Positions 23,387-32,208 are shown, counted from the stretch's first letter. The stretch: 64,000 nt of DNA from CAYJLB01 sp964370845 (GCA_964370845.1 CAYJLB010000004.1:1-64000); one strand, 5' to 3'. Program-made: numbers and translations. The notes: generated by a model from the sequence alone, not told the origin.

Positions 23387-24962
23387 TAAAGTATTAATAA
23401 GAGTTGAAAATTTAAAACAATGGTTCCCTGTAAAGAAAAGTAAATTCGGGGAAAAACAAAGATATGTTCGTGCTAACGACGGTATCACTTTGGAAATTTT
23501 CGAAGGTGAAACTTTAGGGCTAGTTGGAGAAAGTGGTTGTGGAAAATCTACTTTAGGTAGAACTTTGTTGCAATTATACACTCAAACTGCTGGTAAAACT
23601 ATGTATTACGGACGTTCTATTGACAATTTTTCACCAAAATATATCAGAGATTTATTGAAAAACATCAATAAAGAAATGAAAAATCTTGAAGATTTAAGAG
23701 CTAAAGAAAAAACTCTTAAAGATGAAGTAGAAGCTCTTAAAAAAGCAGGTGTTACTTCACAAACTTCGGGAAAAGGTAATGATATTATTACTAAAAAAGA
23801 AGATTATAGAAAAACTAAAGCTGCTGCTAAACTAAAATTTAAAGATATTGTTGAAATTTTAGGCGGATTTATGGTTTCTGACGATCGTGAAAAAGCTTGT
23901 GAAGTTCTTTCAGTTGCTTATGAATATGCTTCAAAAATGTATTTAAACGAAAGAAAAGTAAACTCTGTTCAAATTTTAATCGACAAGAAAAAAGGTGTTG
24001 TTGAAGCGAAAAAAGCTAATGGCTCAAATGCTTCAGATTCGTCTATTGCAAAATTAGAAAGCAAAATTGTTGAATTGAAAAATGAATATAAAGAACACAA
24101 AAACGGACTTGATAATCAAATGAAAATCGTTACTACAATGAGAAAAACTCACGATAACGATGCTGAATTCCAAAAACACGAGGAAATGCGTGATGTAGGT
24201 GTTGACCTTTCTAAGCTTACTTATGATGAAATGAGAGCTATCAGAAATGACCTACAATTGATTTTCCAAGATCCTTATTCCTCACTAAACCCAAGAATGA
24301 CTGTTGGACAAATCATCGGTGAAGGTTTAACTGCGCATAACTATTACCTTGAAAACGACTCTCGTATGCAAGATTATGTTATGCAAGTTATGGAAGAATG
24401 CGGACTTTCTTCTTACATGATTCACCGTTATCCTCACCAATTCTCAGGTGGACAACGTCAACGTATTGGTATCGCTCGTTCTTTAGCTTTAAAACCTAAA
24501 TTCGTTGTTTGTGATGAAGCAGTTTCTGCACTTGACGTTTCTATTCAATCACAAATTATCAACCTATTAAAAGACTTAAAAGAAAAAGAAAATCTAACTT
24601 ATCTTTTCATATCACATGACTTGTCCGTTGTAAAATATATCAGTGATAGAATTGGTGTTATGTACCTTGGTAATATTGTTGAATTATCAGCTTCCGAGCC
24701 AATGTTCCAATTACCATTGCACCCATATACAAGAGCTTTACTTGATGCAATTCCAACTACTGATGTAGGCGGCAAAAAAGATGTTCCTTTGCTTGAAGGT
24801 GATATCCCAAGCCCAGTAAATCCACCTAAAGGTTGTAAATTCCACACAAGATGTCGTTATTGCAAGGAAGTTTGTAAAACTGACGAACCTGACTTTGTGG
24901 AAGCATTACCAGGTAGATTTGTTGCTTGTCACTTCCCTCTTATTAACGGTGTAACAGAATAG
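23376..24962 (+). CDS. peptide ABC transporter ATPase (OppF/DppF-type) with coiled-coil insertion
   Basis: 528 residues from the ATG after AAGGAGGAGCGAA; OppF is usually near 320. Walker A GESGCGKST is at 51-59, but the Q-loop FQDP comes only at 297-300. The intervening residues about 90-285 are charged and helical, with heptad-like stretches (NINKEMKNLEDLRAKEKTL, KLESKIVELKNEYKEHK), predicting an antiparallel coiled coil. The rest is normal: signature SGGQRQR (357), Walker B FVVCDEAVSALD (376), His414, and the C-terminal GCKFHTRCRYCKEVC. The insert replaces the short arm that normally leads to MRxxMQxIFQDP. Its role is unknown. The gene pairs with a permease that also carries a large insertion. 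Confidence 0.92.
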   Translation: MENNKVLIRVENLKQWFPVKKSKFGEKQRYVRANDGITLEIFEGETLGLVGESGCGKSTLGRTLLQLYTQTAGKTMYYGRSIDNFSPKYIRDLLKNINKEMKNLEDLRAKEKTLKDEVEALKKAGVTSQTSGKGNDIITKKEDYRKTKAAAKLKFKDIVEILGGFMVSDDREKACEVLSVAYEYASKMYLNERKVNSVQILIDKKKGVVEAKKANGSNASDSSIAKLESKIVELKNEYKEHKNGLDNQMKIVTTMRKTHDNDAEFQKHEEMRDVGVDLSKLTYDEMRAIRNDLQLIFQDPYSSLNPRMTVGQIIGEGLTAHNYYLENDSRMQDYVMQVMEECGLSSYMIHRYPHQFSGGQRQRIGIARSLALKPKFVVCDEAVSALDVSIQSQIINLLKDLKEKENLTYLFISHDLSVVKYISDRIGVMYLGNIVELSASEPMFQLPLHPYTRALLDAIPTTDVGGKKDVPLLEGDIPSPVNPPKGCKFHTRCRYCKEVCKTDEPDFVEALPGRFVACHFPLINGVTE

Positions 24963-24971
24963 GAGTAAACA

Positions 24972-25160
24972 ATGTTTTTCAATAAAAAACATAAACTTGA
25001 CATTGATAAAGCGGAGAAAAATTTTAAGGAAACTTTAAAGGAAACTCCACTTGAAAAAAATGATATGCTAGCATTAATTATTGCTGGGTTTATAATTATG
25101 ATTCCTGTGCTTTTAATAGTTGGCGGACTTGTGTTATTTGTCTTGTGGTTAATGACTTAA
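24972..25160 (+). CDS. small single-pass membrane protein of the transporter operon
   Basis: 62 residues. A basic, helical N-terminal half (about 1-34) precedes one long membrane segment (about 36-60, MLALIIAGFIIMIPVLLIVG). It starts 9 bases after the OppF-type stop with GGAGTAAACA and is followed directly by a terminator, so it belongs to the operon. Not a recognised family; it may be an accessory subunit of the transporter. Confidence 0.7.
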   Translation: MFFNKKHKLDIDKAEKNFKETLKETPLEKNDMLALIIAGFIIMIPVLLIVGGLVLFVLWLMT

Positions 25161-25175
25161 AGTATAAATAAAAAA

Positions 25176-25220
25176 ATAAACTCCCTTTGAATTTTTCAAA
25201 GGGAGTTTATTGCGTTTTTT
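25176..25220 (+). terminator. terminator of the peptide transporter operon
   Basis: ATAAACTCCCTTTGA pairs with TCAAAGGGAGTTTAT and is followed by TGCGTTTTTT. Confidence 0.85.
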
Positions 25221-25289
25221 GTCATTATCCAGTATAAGAAGTGACGAAAATTCAGTCTTTCCTGCTTGACTGAAAGCAAAAAACTCAAG

Positions 25290-25338
25290 AGAGGGTGTGA
25301 CGAAACACAGTTTTTTATGTTTCATCACACCCTCTTTG
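25290..25338. terminator. terminator of the GTTTCATCACAC family
   Basis: AGAGGGTGTGACGAAACA pairs with TGTTTCATCACACCCTCT with one mismatch; T-runs occur on both sides. It ends the Gfo/Idh gene on minus and backs up the transporter terminator on plus. Confidence 0.65.
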
Positions 25339-25351
25339 TTATATTAAAATT

Positions 25352-26458
25352 TTAATCTAAAATACCGTGAATAGGATTGTTTTGCATTGGCATTGCTCTT
25401 TCAAATTTTGTTTCAAGTGGAATATATTTCTTCTCTTTCGAACTCTTATCAAAAGTAGAAAGAATTTCAAGAACGTGAAGTGTTAATTCGTCATTAGCAC
25501 GATGAGTTCTTCCCTGTGCAATAGCTTTTGCCATATCAGCAAGCCCTAAACCACGAGAATTTTCCTTATAATCAAATAGCAAAGGCATTTCTTTATATTC
25601 ACCATCTTCTGGGCGAAGCAATTGAATAGGCCCATCAAAAGTATTTGGGTCAGGGACAATTAATGTACCTTTTGTACCATAAATTTCAAAACGCGCTTGT
25701 TTATTATAATAAACATCAAAAGTTGTAATAATAGTTCCAATTGCTCCGCTGTCGAAATGTAATGTTCCTGTAACATGGGTTGGAACTTCAACCTCAACAA
25801 TTTCACCGCACTTAGGCTGGCTAGTGATAACTCTTTTATCAAAAGTAGTTTTAGTAACGCCAGTTACTCCCGAAACTCCACCCATTAGATTAACAAGGGC
25901 TGTCACATAATAAGGTCCCATATCCATCATTGGACCACCACCGAATTGATAGTAGAAAGCTGGATCCGGATGCCATGTTTCATGTCCATGACAAATCATA
26001 AAACAAGCACTTCCGAAAACTTCACCAATCATTCCGTCATCGATTAATTTTCTACAAGTTTGAATTCCTGCGCCAAGAAAAGTATCAGGAGCTCCACCAA
26101 TCATTAAACCTTTTTCTCTTGCAAGTTCAACAAGCTTTTTACCCTCGTCAAAAGTTGCGCCAAGAGGTTTTTCACTGAAAACGTGCTTTCCACCAAGAAG
26201 TGCTTTTTCGCTTATGTCGAAATGCTCATAAGGTCTTGTTAAATTTAACAAAATATCTACTTCAGGGTCAGCAATTGCGTCCTCAAACTTATCATAAATC
26301 TTAGGAATATTATATTCTTCCTTAGCTTTTTCCGCTCTCTCACGAACAAGGTCACAAACACCGATTAATTCTACTTCTTGATACAAATTAGTAATATTTT
26401 TCAAGTAAATACCACTAATTGCACCTACACCAATCATTGCTACTTTAATTTTTTTCAT
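25352..26458 (-). CDS. Gfo/Idh/MocA family oxidoreductase
   Basis: 368 residues. The N-terminal Rossmann fold starts KVAMIGVGAISGIYLKN, and the family dinucleotide/catalytic motif reads HVFSEKPLGAT (about 92-102). A two-domain beta-sheet C-terminal half follows, with MMDMGPYYVTALVNLMG (about 178) typical of sugar or inositol dehydrogenases. It reduces or oxidises a sugar or sugar-like substrate with NAD(P); the substrate cannot be told. ATG follows AAAGGAATGATTTATT. It is the downstream gene of a minus-strand cluster with a GNAT protein and a ThuA-domain protein, the latter a frequent companion of Gfo/Idh enzymes. Confidence 0.93.
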   Translation of the reverse strand: MKKIKVAMIGVGAISGIYLKNITNLYQEVELIGVCDLVRERAEKAKEEYNIPKIYDKFEDAIADPEVDILLNLTRPYEHFDISEKALLGGKHVFSEKPLGATFDEGKKLVELAREKGLMIGGAPDTFLGAGIQTCRKLIDDGMIGEVFGSACFMICHGHETWHPDPAFYYQFGGGPMMDMGPYYVTALVNLMGGVSGVTGVTKTTFDKRVITSQPKCGEIVEVEVPTHVTGTLHFDSGAIGTIITTFDVYYNKQARFEIYGTKGTLIVPDPNTFDGPIQLLRPEDGEYKEMPLLFDYKENSRGLGLADMAKAIAQGRTHRANDELTLHVLEILSTFDKSSKEKKYIPLETKFERAMPMQNNPIHGILD

Positions 26459-26503
26459 AATAAATCATTCCTTTACATTTTTTGTGACATTTTTCTTCCT
26501 ATA

Positions 26504-27004
26504 CTAAACCTTAGAAAATTTCATAGGTGTAAATATTATTCCGTCAATTGTACTCTGTTCATCAATATTTTTAAACCCTAATTTGTGATAAAATTCCACT
26601 GCATAGGGAGAAGAATTAACTGTAAAAACTTTCTTCTCAGAATTTTCAGTTATTTCAAGAATATTATTAAACAAAGCTTTTGCAATACCTTTTCTATGAA
26701 ATTCTTTTTTTGTGAATAACATTGTAATATGCGTTTGATTTCTCATTGCAATTACACCCACCAGCTCATTGTCGATAAAAGCTCCATAAAAATCCAACTC
26801 ATAAATTATTAATTCATTTTTAAGAAAATTTTCAAAAGTTTTAACACCTTCCTCCGAATAATCGGGAGCTTCAAATTCAAGAAAAACTTCCCAAATAAGC
26901 TGAAGTGCGGTGTCAATTTCTATTAAATTAAGTTCTTTTATATAAATGAATAGCTCCTCATTTCTGGTTGATTTTTTAATAATTCCTACAATATCTAATC
27001 TCAC
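26504..27004 (-). CDS. GNAT family N-acetyltransferase
   Basis: 166 residues as opened from GTG 27004, which has no Shine-Dalgarno site. A GAGGAG lies about 60 bases inside the frame without a standard start after it, so the true start is unclear. The GNAT core is visible: GAFIDNELVGVIAMR (strands 2-3), acetyl-CoA loop RKGIAKALFNNI (Q/RxxGxG/A type, about 110-120), then VNSSPYAVEFYHKLGFK. It transfers an acetyl group to an unknown amine. It lies 45 bases upstream of the Gfo/Idh gene. The 96-bp tandem repeat ends 34 bases before its start and may have replaced the native upstream region. Confidence 0.8.
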   Translation of the reverse strand: MRLDIVGIIKKSTRNEELFIYIKELNLIEIDTALQLIWEVFLEFEAPDYSEEGVKTFENFLKNELIIYELDFYGAFIDNELVGVIAMRNQTHITMLFTKKEFHRKGIAKALFNNILEITENSEKKVFTVNSSPYAVEFYHKLGFKNIDEQSTIDGIIFTPMKFSKV

Positions 27005-27037
27005 AACGAAAAGATATCATATTTTACTTCGCATAGT

Positions 27038-27331
27038 GCGGGCATAACAGCGGGGTTCCCTAAATCATTAGAATTAGCTAATACTATACCCGACCTCGTG
27101 GCTACAAATTATTATTAACCACAACGTAAAACCGCGGGCATAACGGCGGGGTTCCCTAAATCATCAAAATTAGCCAATACTCTATTCGACCTCGTGGCTA
27201 CAAATTATTATTAACCACAACGTAAAACCGCGGGCATAACGGCGGGGTTCCCTAAATCATCAAAATTAGCCAATACTCTATTCGACCTCGTGGCTACAAA
27301 TTATTATTAACCACAACGTAAAACCGCGGGC
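27038..27331. repeat. tandem repeat, three 96-bp units
   Basis: Units begin with GCGGGCATAAC at 27038, 27134 and 27230, and the head GCGGGC recurs at 27326. Units two and three are identical as read; unit one differs at a few positions. The units are locally GC-rich at one end. The reverse complement reads GCCCGCGG...TTTGTAGCCACGAGGTC and matches in part the single elements at 9456 and 22286. No coding potential was seen. The region separates the ThuA and GNAT genes. Confidence 0.9.
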
Positions 27332-27351
27332 GAGTCAGTGCCGACACGGCA

Positions 27352-28083
27352 CTAGTACATTTTTTTCTCAGATTTAAAGTCATCAGCAGATAAACCTAGT
27401 TTAATCGCTCTCTCTTTTCCTTGAGCAGCCCAAAGCATACCGCGTTCCATAATAATTTGAGCGGTAGGTGAGTTGTCAAAAACGTCATCATGATGACCTA
27501 ATGCGTTGTAAAAAACTCGTCCATGTCCCCAAAATTTTGTCCAAGCAATAGGCATGTCGCACGCTTTGTTTGATGAATGAAAATATTTTACTGAAGGAAA
27601 TCTTGTTGTGGCTAAAACTTCTACCGCTGGGTCAACGTGCAAGTAATAATGCTCACTTTTAACAGGAAAATCCTCTAAACCGTCAATTATTGGACTTGAA
27701 CCCTTATGAATATTAACAGTGTATTCAACTCCGTCACCTCCTGGGTGAGAAACCCATTGTCCACCTGTCATAAACTGCCATTTAACACTTTGACGGAAAG
27801 AATCGCACATTCCTCCGTGACAGCCAGCAAGTCCTACACCGCCACCAACTGCCTCCAAAATATTATCACAAACCACATCAGAAATTTCACTCATTGTGTA
27901 ACAAGGCACGATTAAATCTAACCCTTTTAACATTTCCAAATCTTCGCAAACTGCCAAATCTTCTGAAATTGTACAAGTATAACCATTTTTCTCCATAATG
28001 TTTGCGAAACGTTTCGACACAAGTTCTGGTTGATGTCCATGCCACCCACCAGGGAGAATTAATACTTTTTTGCTACTTTCCAT
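27352..28083 (-). CDS. ThuA-domain (trehalose-utilisation-like) protein
   Basis: 243 residues, a single ThuA/GATase1-like domain. N-terminal VLILPGGWHGHQPE, central GGGVGLAGCHGGMCDSFR (about 79-96) and GGQWVSHPG are family hallmarks. The C-terminal PIAWTKFWGHGRVFYNALGHHDD is the conserved ThuA end. ThuA proteins accompany Gfo/Idh/MocA dehydrogenases in sugar catabolism; their reaction is not firmly known. ATG follows GAAAGGAATAGATTTACT. The two partner-type genes lie downstream on the same strand, beyond the tandem repeat. Confidence 0.9.
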   Translation of the reverse strand: MESSKKVLILPGGWHGHQPELVSKRFANIMEKNGYTCTISEDLAVCEDLEMLKGLDLIVPCYTMSEISDVVCDNILEAVGGGVGLAGCHGGMCDSFRQSVKWQFMTGGQWVSHPGGDGVEYTVNIHKGSSPIIDGLEDFPVKSEHYYLHVDPAVEVLATTRFPSVKYFHSSNKACDMPIAWTKFWGHGRVFYNALGHHDDVFDNSPTAQIIMERGMLWAAQGKERAIKLGLSADDFKSEKKMY

Positions 28084-28263
28084 AGTAAATCTATTCCTTT
28101 CAAAATAAAAAATTATTACATCAAATTATTAGTTAATTTAAATCCACATAATTATAATTTTACATAATTATTTTAAATTGTCAATGACTTTGAATGGAAA
28201 AAATATATTATTTTTTTAGCTATATTGCACATAAACAACACATTGTTTTTGAAATTATTTTAT

Positions 28264-28292
28264 TTGCATTATTGTTAAATATATGATATAAT
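28264..28292 (+). promoter_or_regulatory. promoter of the TPP-riboswitch/thiT transcript
   Basis: TTGCAT (28264-28269) and TATAAT (28287-28292) are 17 bases apart, just upstream of the riboswitch. The remaining upstream part (28084-28263) is AT-rich with nothing else seen. Confidence 0.75.
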
Positions 28293-28302
28293 TTGAAAGT
28301 AA

Positions 28303-28388
28303 TAAAGGGGAGCTTTGAAAAAAGGCTGAGAGGAAGTTTGGCTTCGACCCATAACCTGATACGGATAATGCCGTCGTAGGATAATAGC
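28303..28388 (+). ncRNA. TPP riboswitch (THI element)
   Basis: The conserved parts are present in order: GGGGAGC (28307), GGCTGAGAGG (28324), ACCC, ACCTGAT (28354), GGATAATGCCGTCGTAGG. It precedes the thiamine transporter gene, so thiamine pyrophosphate should switch off thiT. Confidence 0.95.
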
Positions 28389-28389
28389 A

Positions 28390-28453
28390 ATAGTCAATTT
28401 AAGTGACTATTTCGCTTAGCGTCATAAGGTTTAAAATCTTGTGCCGTTTTTTT
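28390..28453 (+). terminator. expression platform of the TPP riboswitch
   Basis: A hairpin ATAGTCA/TGACTAT (28390-28410) is followed by CATAAGGTTT/AAATCTTGTG (28423-28443) and a run of seven T. The second is the likely intrinsic terminator controlled by the aptamer. Confidence 0.65.
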
Positions 28454-28503
28454 ATTTCCTTTATTATGAAATTATAGCTGTTTAAGAAAGGAAAAATGTT
28501 TAA

Positions 28504-29088
28504 ATGAACAAATCTATCTCAAAAACTCAAACGTTGATTGAATGTGCGTTACTGATTGCAATGGGAACTGTCTTAGCACAAATCAAAATTTTCACAATGC
28601 CACAAGGAGGAAGTGTAACTCTTGTTTCAATGTTACCTTTCATCTTAATTTCTTTACGTCACGGCACAAAGTGGGGACTTTTATCAGGACTTGTTAACGC
28701 TGGTTTGCAAATGTTGTTAGGATTTTATCCACCACCAGTTGCTACTTTCGGAAATTTTGTAGCTGTTGTAATGCTTGATTATGTTGTTGCTTTTACCGCT
28801 TTAGGATTAGCTGGTTTTTTTGCAAAATTCATTAAAAATAAATTCGCTGGTATAACTTTCGGAGTAAGCATTGTACTTATAATAAGATTCTTATGCAGTT
28901 TCTTATCTGGAATGTTAATTTGGGGAAGTTATCAAGAATACTATGAATGGGCTGTTGATATGCCAGTTGCACTTTATAGCTTTATCTACAACGGTTCATA
29001 TATGATTCCTGAGCTAATTTTAACTTTAGTAGCTACCTATGTTTTATTTGGAGTTCCTGTGACAAGAAAACAACTAGTTAAAATATAA
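28504..29088 (+). CDS. thiT: ECF transporter S component, thiamine-specific
   Basis: 194 residues with about six hydrophobic helices. N-terminal LIECALLIAMGTVLAQIKIF, GGSVTLVSMLPF and RHGTKWGLLSGL are the ThiT signature that lines the thiamine pocket, and a Trp/Tyr-rich loop (WGSYQEYYEWAVDMP) follows near 140. It is the substrate-binding membrane subunit that works with the shared EcfAA'T energising module, encoded elsewhere. ATG follows AAGAAAGGAAAAATGTTTAA. The TPP riboswitch directly upstream confirms the substrate. It is monocistronic, ended by a terminator. Confidence 0.95.
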   Translation: MNKSISKTQTLIECALLIAMGTVLAQIKIFTMPQGGSVTLVSMLPFILISLRHGTKWGLLSGLVNAGLQMLLGFYPPPVATFGNFVAVVMLDYVVAFTALGLAGFFAKFIKNKFAGITFGVSIVLIIRFLCSFLSGMLIWGSYQEYYEWAVDMPVALYSFIYNGSYMIPELILTLVATYVLFGVPVTRKQLVKI

Positions 29089-29117
29089 CGTATTTTTTTC
29101 TTATATTAAATATACTA

Positions 29118-29150
29118 AAACCTCGAACAATTATTTGTTTGAGGTTTTTT
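29118..29150 (+). terminator. terminator of thiT
   Basis: AAACCTCGAACAA pairs with TTGTTTGAGGTTT, followed by TTT. Confidence 0.8.
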
Positions 29151-29205
29151 GTAATATTACGGCGAATTTTGCTTAATATAATTTGATTAAAATATTTAAA
29201 TCTAT

Positions 29206-29233
29206 TGAAATTGCTAAAAAAGTGTAGTATAAT
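29206..29233 (+). promoter_or_regulatory. promoter of the MBOAT/DHHW operon
   Basis: TTGAAA (29206-29211) and TATAAT (29228-29233) are 16 bases apart, 63 bases before the start codon. Confidence 0.6.
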
Positions 29234-29296
29234 GATTAGGATATTGTTAATACTTGGTATTGTAATTTAATATTTTGGTTAAGAAAGGTCGCTTAT

Positions 29297-30715
29297 ATGG
29301 TTTTTTCTGATATAATTTTTATATATTTATTCTTACCCTTGTGTTTTGGACTATATTTTTTAAGAAAAAACATAGCTTACCGAAATACAGTTTTAGTTCT
29401 TTTTTCTTTGTTCTTTTACGCTTGGGGTGAGCCAGTTTGGGTCTTTCTTTTAATGGGAACCGCTACTTTAGACTATATAAATGGGCGGTTTATTGCGAGA
29501 AATCGAGGAACAAAACGAGCTATTTTAGGTGTTGTTGTTTCATTAACTGTAAACCTTGGCTTACTCGCAACTTTCAAATATAGTGGATTTATTGTTGAAA
29601 ATATAAACGCGATTTCGGGATTAAATCTTGCTGTTCCTAGTTTCACACTCCCTATAGGAATTTCCTTTTACACTTTTCAAACTATAACTTATATAATCGA
29701 TGTTTATCGTGGACAAGTTAAAGCACAAAAGAATTATTTATACTATTTGTTATATTTATCTATGTTTTTCCAATTAGTAGCAGGTCCAATTGTTCGTTAT
29801 AATACAATCGCCCTTGAAATTAATGACAGAAAAACTAGATATTACGAGTTTGAAAAGGGAATGACAAGGTTTGTTTACGGGCTTGCGAAAAAAGTTATTA
29901 TAGCAAATGCAGTTGGCGAACTTGCAACTACAACCCTTGCAAGTGTAGGCGTTATGGAAGGGTCGGTTTTCTCAGCTTGGTTTGGTGTAATAATGTTTTC
30001 ACTGCAAATTTATTATGATTTTTCAGGGTATTCTGATATGGCAATCGGAATGGGTTTAATGTGCGGCTTCCACTTCCTTGAAAACTTCAATTATCCATAT
30101 ATTTCGAGGTCAGCAACAGAATTTTGGCGAAGATGGCATATGTCCCTTGGAACATTTTTCCGCGACTACCTTTATATTCCTTTAGGGGGAAATAGAAAGC
30201 ATCAACTTTTTAACCTTGCTGTGGTATGGTTTTTAACTGGACTTTGGCACGGTGCGAGTTGGAACTTCATTATATGGGGTTGCTATTTTGGATTGCTTAT
30301 AATATTGGAAAAATTTATTTATGGAAAGTTATTGGAAAAACTTCCACGAATTTTCTCTCATATTTATCTATTATTCTTTGTTATAATCGGTTGGGCGTTG
30401 TTCTATTTTACCGATTTAAACAGCTTGCTAAACTGCTTAAAAACTATGTTTGGAATGGACAATGTTCCCCTTATTGATGAGGTTTCGAAGTCAGCAATGC
30501 AAAATAATATTTATATAATTATTCTGGCAATTATTCTTTGTATCCCTGTTTATAAACTACTACACAACGCTAAAAACAACCTTGAAAAAGATGGTGTTTT
30601 CACACTTTATTTAGTAAATATTATTAAAGTTGTTTTCGTTATCGCATTAATTGTTATTTCAACTATTTTATTAGTTGGACAAACTTACAACCCGTTTTTA
30701 TATTATCGTTTCTAA
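29297..30715 (+). CDS. MBOAT family O-acyltransferase (AlgI/PatA-like)
   Basis: 472 residues with about eleven membrane helices. It carries the MBOAT pattern: FFYAWGEPVW near 40, PIGISFYTFQTITYIIDVYRG (about 116), SGYSDMAIGMG (about 248), ATEFWRRWHMSLGTFFRDYLY (about 274) and the catalytic His in LTGLWHGASWNF (about 317). These enzymes pass acyl, usually acetyl, groups across the membrane for polysaccharide O-acetylation. ATG follows AAGAAAGGTCGCTTAT. It forms an operon with the DHHW protein 26 bases on, matching the AlgI-AlgJ/X type pairing. The polysaccharide is not known. Confidence 0.93.
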   Translation: MVFSDIIFIYLFLPLCFGLYFLRKNIAYRNTVLVLFSLFFYAWGEPVWVFLLMGTATLDYINGRFIARNRGTKRAILGVVVSLTVNLGLLATFKYSGFIVENINAISGLNLAVPSFTLPIGISFYTFQTITYIIDVYRGQVKAQKNYLYYLLYLSMFFQLVAGPIVRYNTIALEINDRKTRYYEFEKGMTRFVYGLAKKVIIANAVGELATTTLASVGVMEGSVFSAWFGVIMFSLQIYYDFSGYSDMAIGMGLMCGFHFLENFNYPYISRSATEFWRRWHMSLGTFFRDYLYIPLGGNRKHQLFNLAVVWFLTGLWHGASWNFIIWGCYFGLLIILEKFIYGKLLEKLPRIFSHIYLLFFVIIGWALFYFTDLNSLLNCLKTMFGMDNVPLIDEVSKSAMQNNIYIIILAIILCIPVYKLLHNAKNNLEKDGVFTLYLVNIIKVVFVIALIVISTILLVGQTYNPFLYYRF

Positions 30716-30741
30716 TTTTTTTGAGGGGAGGAAATTCTAAT

Positions 30742-32148
30742 ATGGCAAAAGGCGAAAGATTTAAAGATGATCCTAAAATCCTTAAAACTAAAGCTATTGT
30801 AATGAAAATAAACGTTGTAATAATATTAGTTTTTATTGTAGCAATTTCAGTTTTAATGCTTGTTTTAGAACGTCCTACTCACTCTGACATTGAAAAGAGG
30901 GAACTGGCAAAATTTCCTGAATTATCCCTTGAGAATTATTTAAGTGGACAATTTTTCAGGGATATTTCAACTTATTTTTCTGATACTGTTCCCTTTCGTG
31001 AGGATTTAGTAAGCCTTGGTGCTGAAATTGATAGATTAATGGGAATTCCTTCACCTACTTTTTATGGACCAATAAAAGTAGTGGAAACGGAGGAAACTAC
31101 CGAAAGTACAACTGAGATTTCTACTTCTCCACCCGAAACGGAAGCTACAACGGAAACGAAAGAAGGAGCAGAAACTACTGAAACTGAAGCAACTACAGAA
31201 GAAACAACTGCTACAACCGAGGAAGAAGAACCAATTGGAAACCTTGGCGACTTCAACAACAATGGAATTATCGTTGACGGTGTAAAAATGTATGGAGAAA
31301 CTGCTGGAGTTATGCTCTTTGGTGGAAGTCAAGCCGCTTCAAACCGCTACGCAACTATCTTAAATAAATATAAAGAAACTTTAGGAAGCGAAGTTAACGT
31401 TTATAATATGGTAGTTCCTACTTCTGCTGAATTTTATCTACCTAGCAAATACAATGCTTATTCTTCCGACCAAAAAGCCGCAATTGATTATATTTATAGT
31501 CAACTTTCCGAGGATATTATACCAATTGATGCTTATTCTGAACTAGCAGCCCACGTTGAAGAAGAAATTTATTTCAGAACTGACCACCACTGGACGCAAC
31601 TTGGTGCTTATTATGCTTATGTTGCTCTTTGCAAGGAAATTGGATTTGATTATCCTGCAATTGAAGATTTTGAAATGAAGACAAAAGAAAACTATGTTGG
31701 CTCACTATACACCTATACAAATGACAGCCGATTATTACAAAGTCCAGAAACTTTCACTTATTATCTTCCAACAGTTCCATATACAACCTCACTTTATGAT
31801 TTTAACACTCTTGAGTATATAAGCGCTGCAATGTTATTCCACGAATATGCAAGCGGAACAAACACTTATAGTATGTTTTTGGGTGGAGATAATTTGCATC
31901 TTAAAGTAACTACTGAACTGGACAATGACCGTTCAATAATCGTCTTTAAAGAGTCTTACGGAAATGCTTTTATTCCTTATTTAGTAAATAGTTTTGAAAA
32001 TATTTATGTTGTTGACATTAGATATTTTGGTGCAAATGCAATTAATTATATTAAGGAGCAAGGTATAACAGATGTTTTATTTATAAATAATGTTTTTGCA
32101 GCAAATACTGATATGTTAATAGCTGAAATTGAAGGATTGTATTATTAA
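30742..32148 (+). CDS. DHHW family (AlgJ/AlgX-like SGNH) surface acetyltransferase partner
   Basis: 468 residues from the ATG after GGGGAGGAAATTCTAAT; a TTG frame extension to 30721 overlaps that site. One N-terminal membrane anchor (about 28-48) is followed by SDIEKRELAKFPELS and a domain with FRTDHHWTQLGAYYAY (about 279), the catalytic Asp/His motif that names the family. A Thr/Glu-rich stretch of about 50 residues (about 115-165) is inserted before the SGNH core, similar in composition to the linkers of the two transglutaminase-like lipoproteins. It probably completes O-acetylation on the outer face with the MBOAT partner. Confidence 0.9.
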   Translation: MAKGERFKDDPKILKTKAIVMKINVVIILVFIVAISVLMLVLERPTHSDIEKRELAKFPELSLENYLSGQFFRDISTYFSDTVPFREDLVSLGAEIDRLMGIPSPTFYGPIKVVETEETTESTTEISTSPPETEATTETKEGAETTETEATTEETTATTEEEEPIGNLGDFNNNGIIVDGVKMYGETAGVMLFGGSQAASNRYATILNKYKETLGSEVNVYNMVVPTSAEFYLPSKYNAYSSDQKAAIDYIYSQLSEDIIPIDAYSELAAHVEEEIYFRTDHHWTQLGAYYAYVALCKEIGFDYPAIEDFEMKTKENYVGSLYTYTNDSRLLQSPETFTYYLPTVPYTTSLYDFNTLEYISAAMLFHEYASGTNTYSMFLGGDNLHLKVTTELDNDRSIIVFKESYGNAFIPYLVNSFENIYVVDIRYFGANAINYIKEQGITDVLFINNVFAANTDMLIAEIEGLYY

Positions 32149-32165
32149 AAATAAAATTCAATAAT

Positions 32166-32204
32166 AAACAAATTATATGTCTTAGTGCATATAATTTGTT
32201 TATT
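32166..32204 (+). terminator. hairpin after the DHHW gene
   Basis: AACAAATTATATG pairs with CATATAATTTGTT around TCTTAGTG. The tail is TATTAC rather than a T-run, so it is a weak or partial terminator. Confidence 0.4.
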
Positions 32205-32208
32205 ACAC

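Noticed and set aside
27038..27331. CRISPR array
   Set aside because: Repeats are contiguous 96-base units with no spacers, and no cas genes are near.
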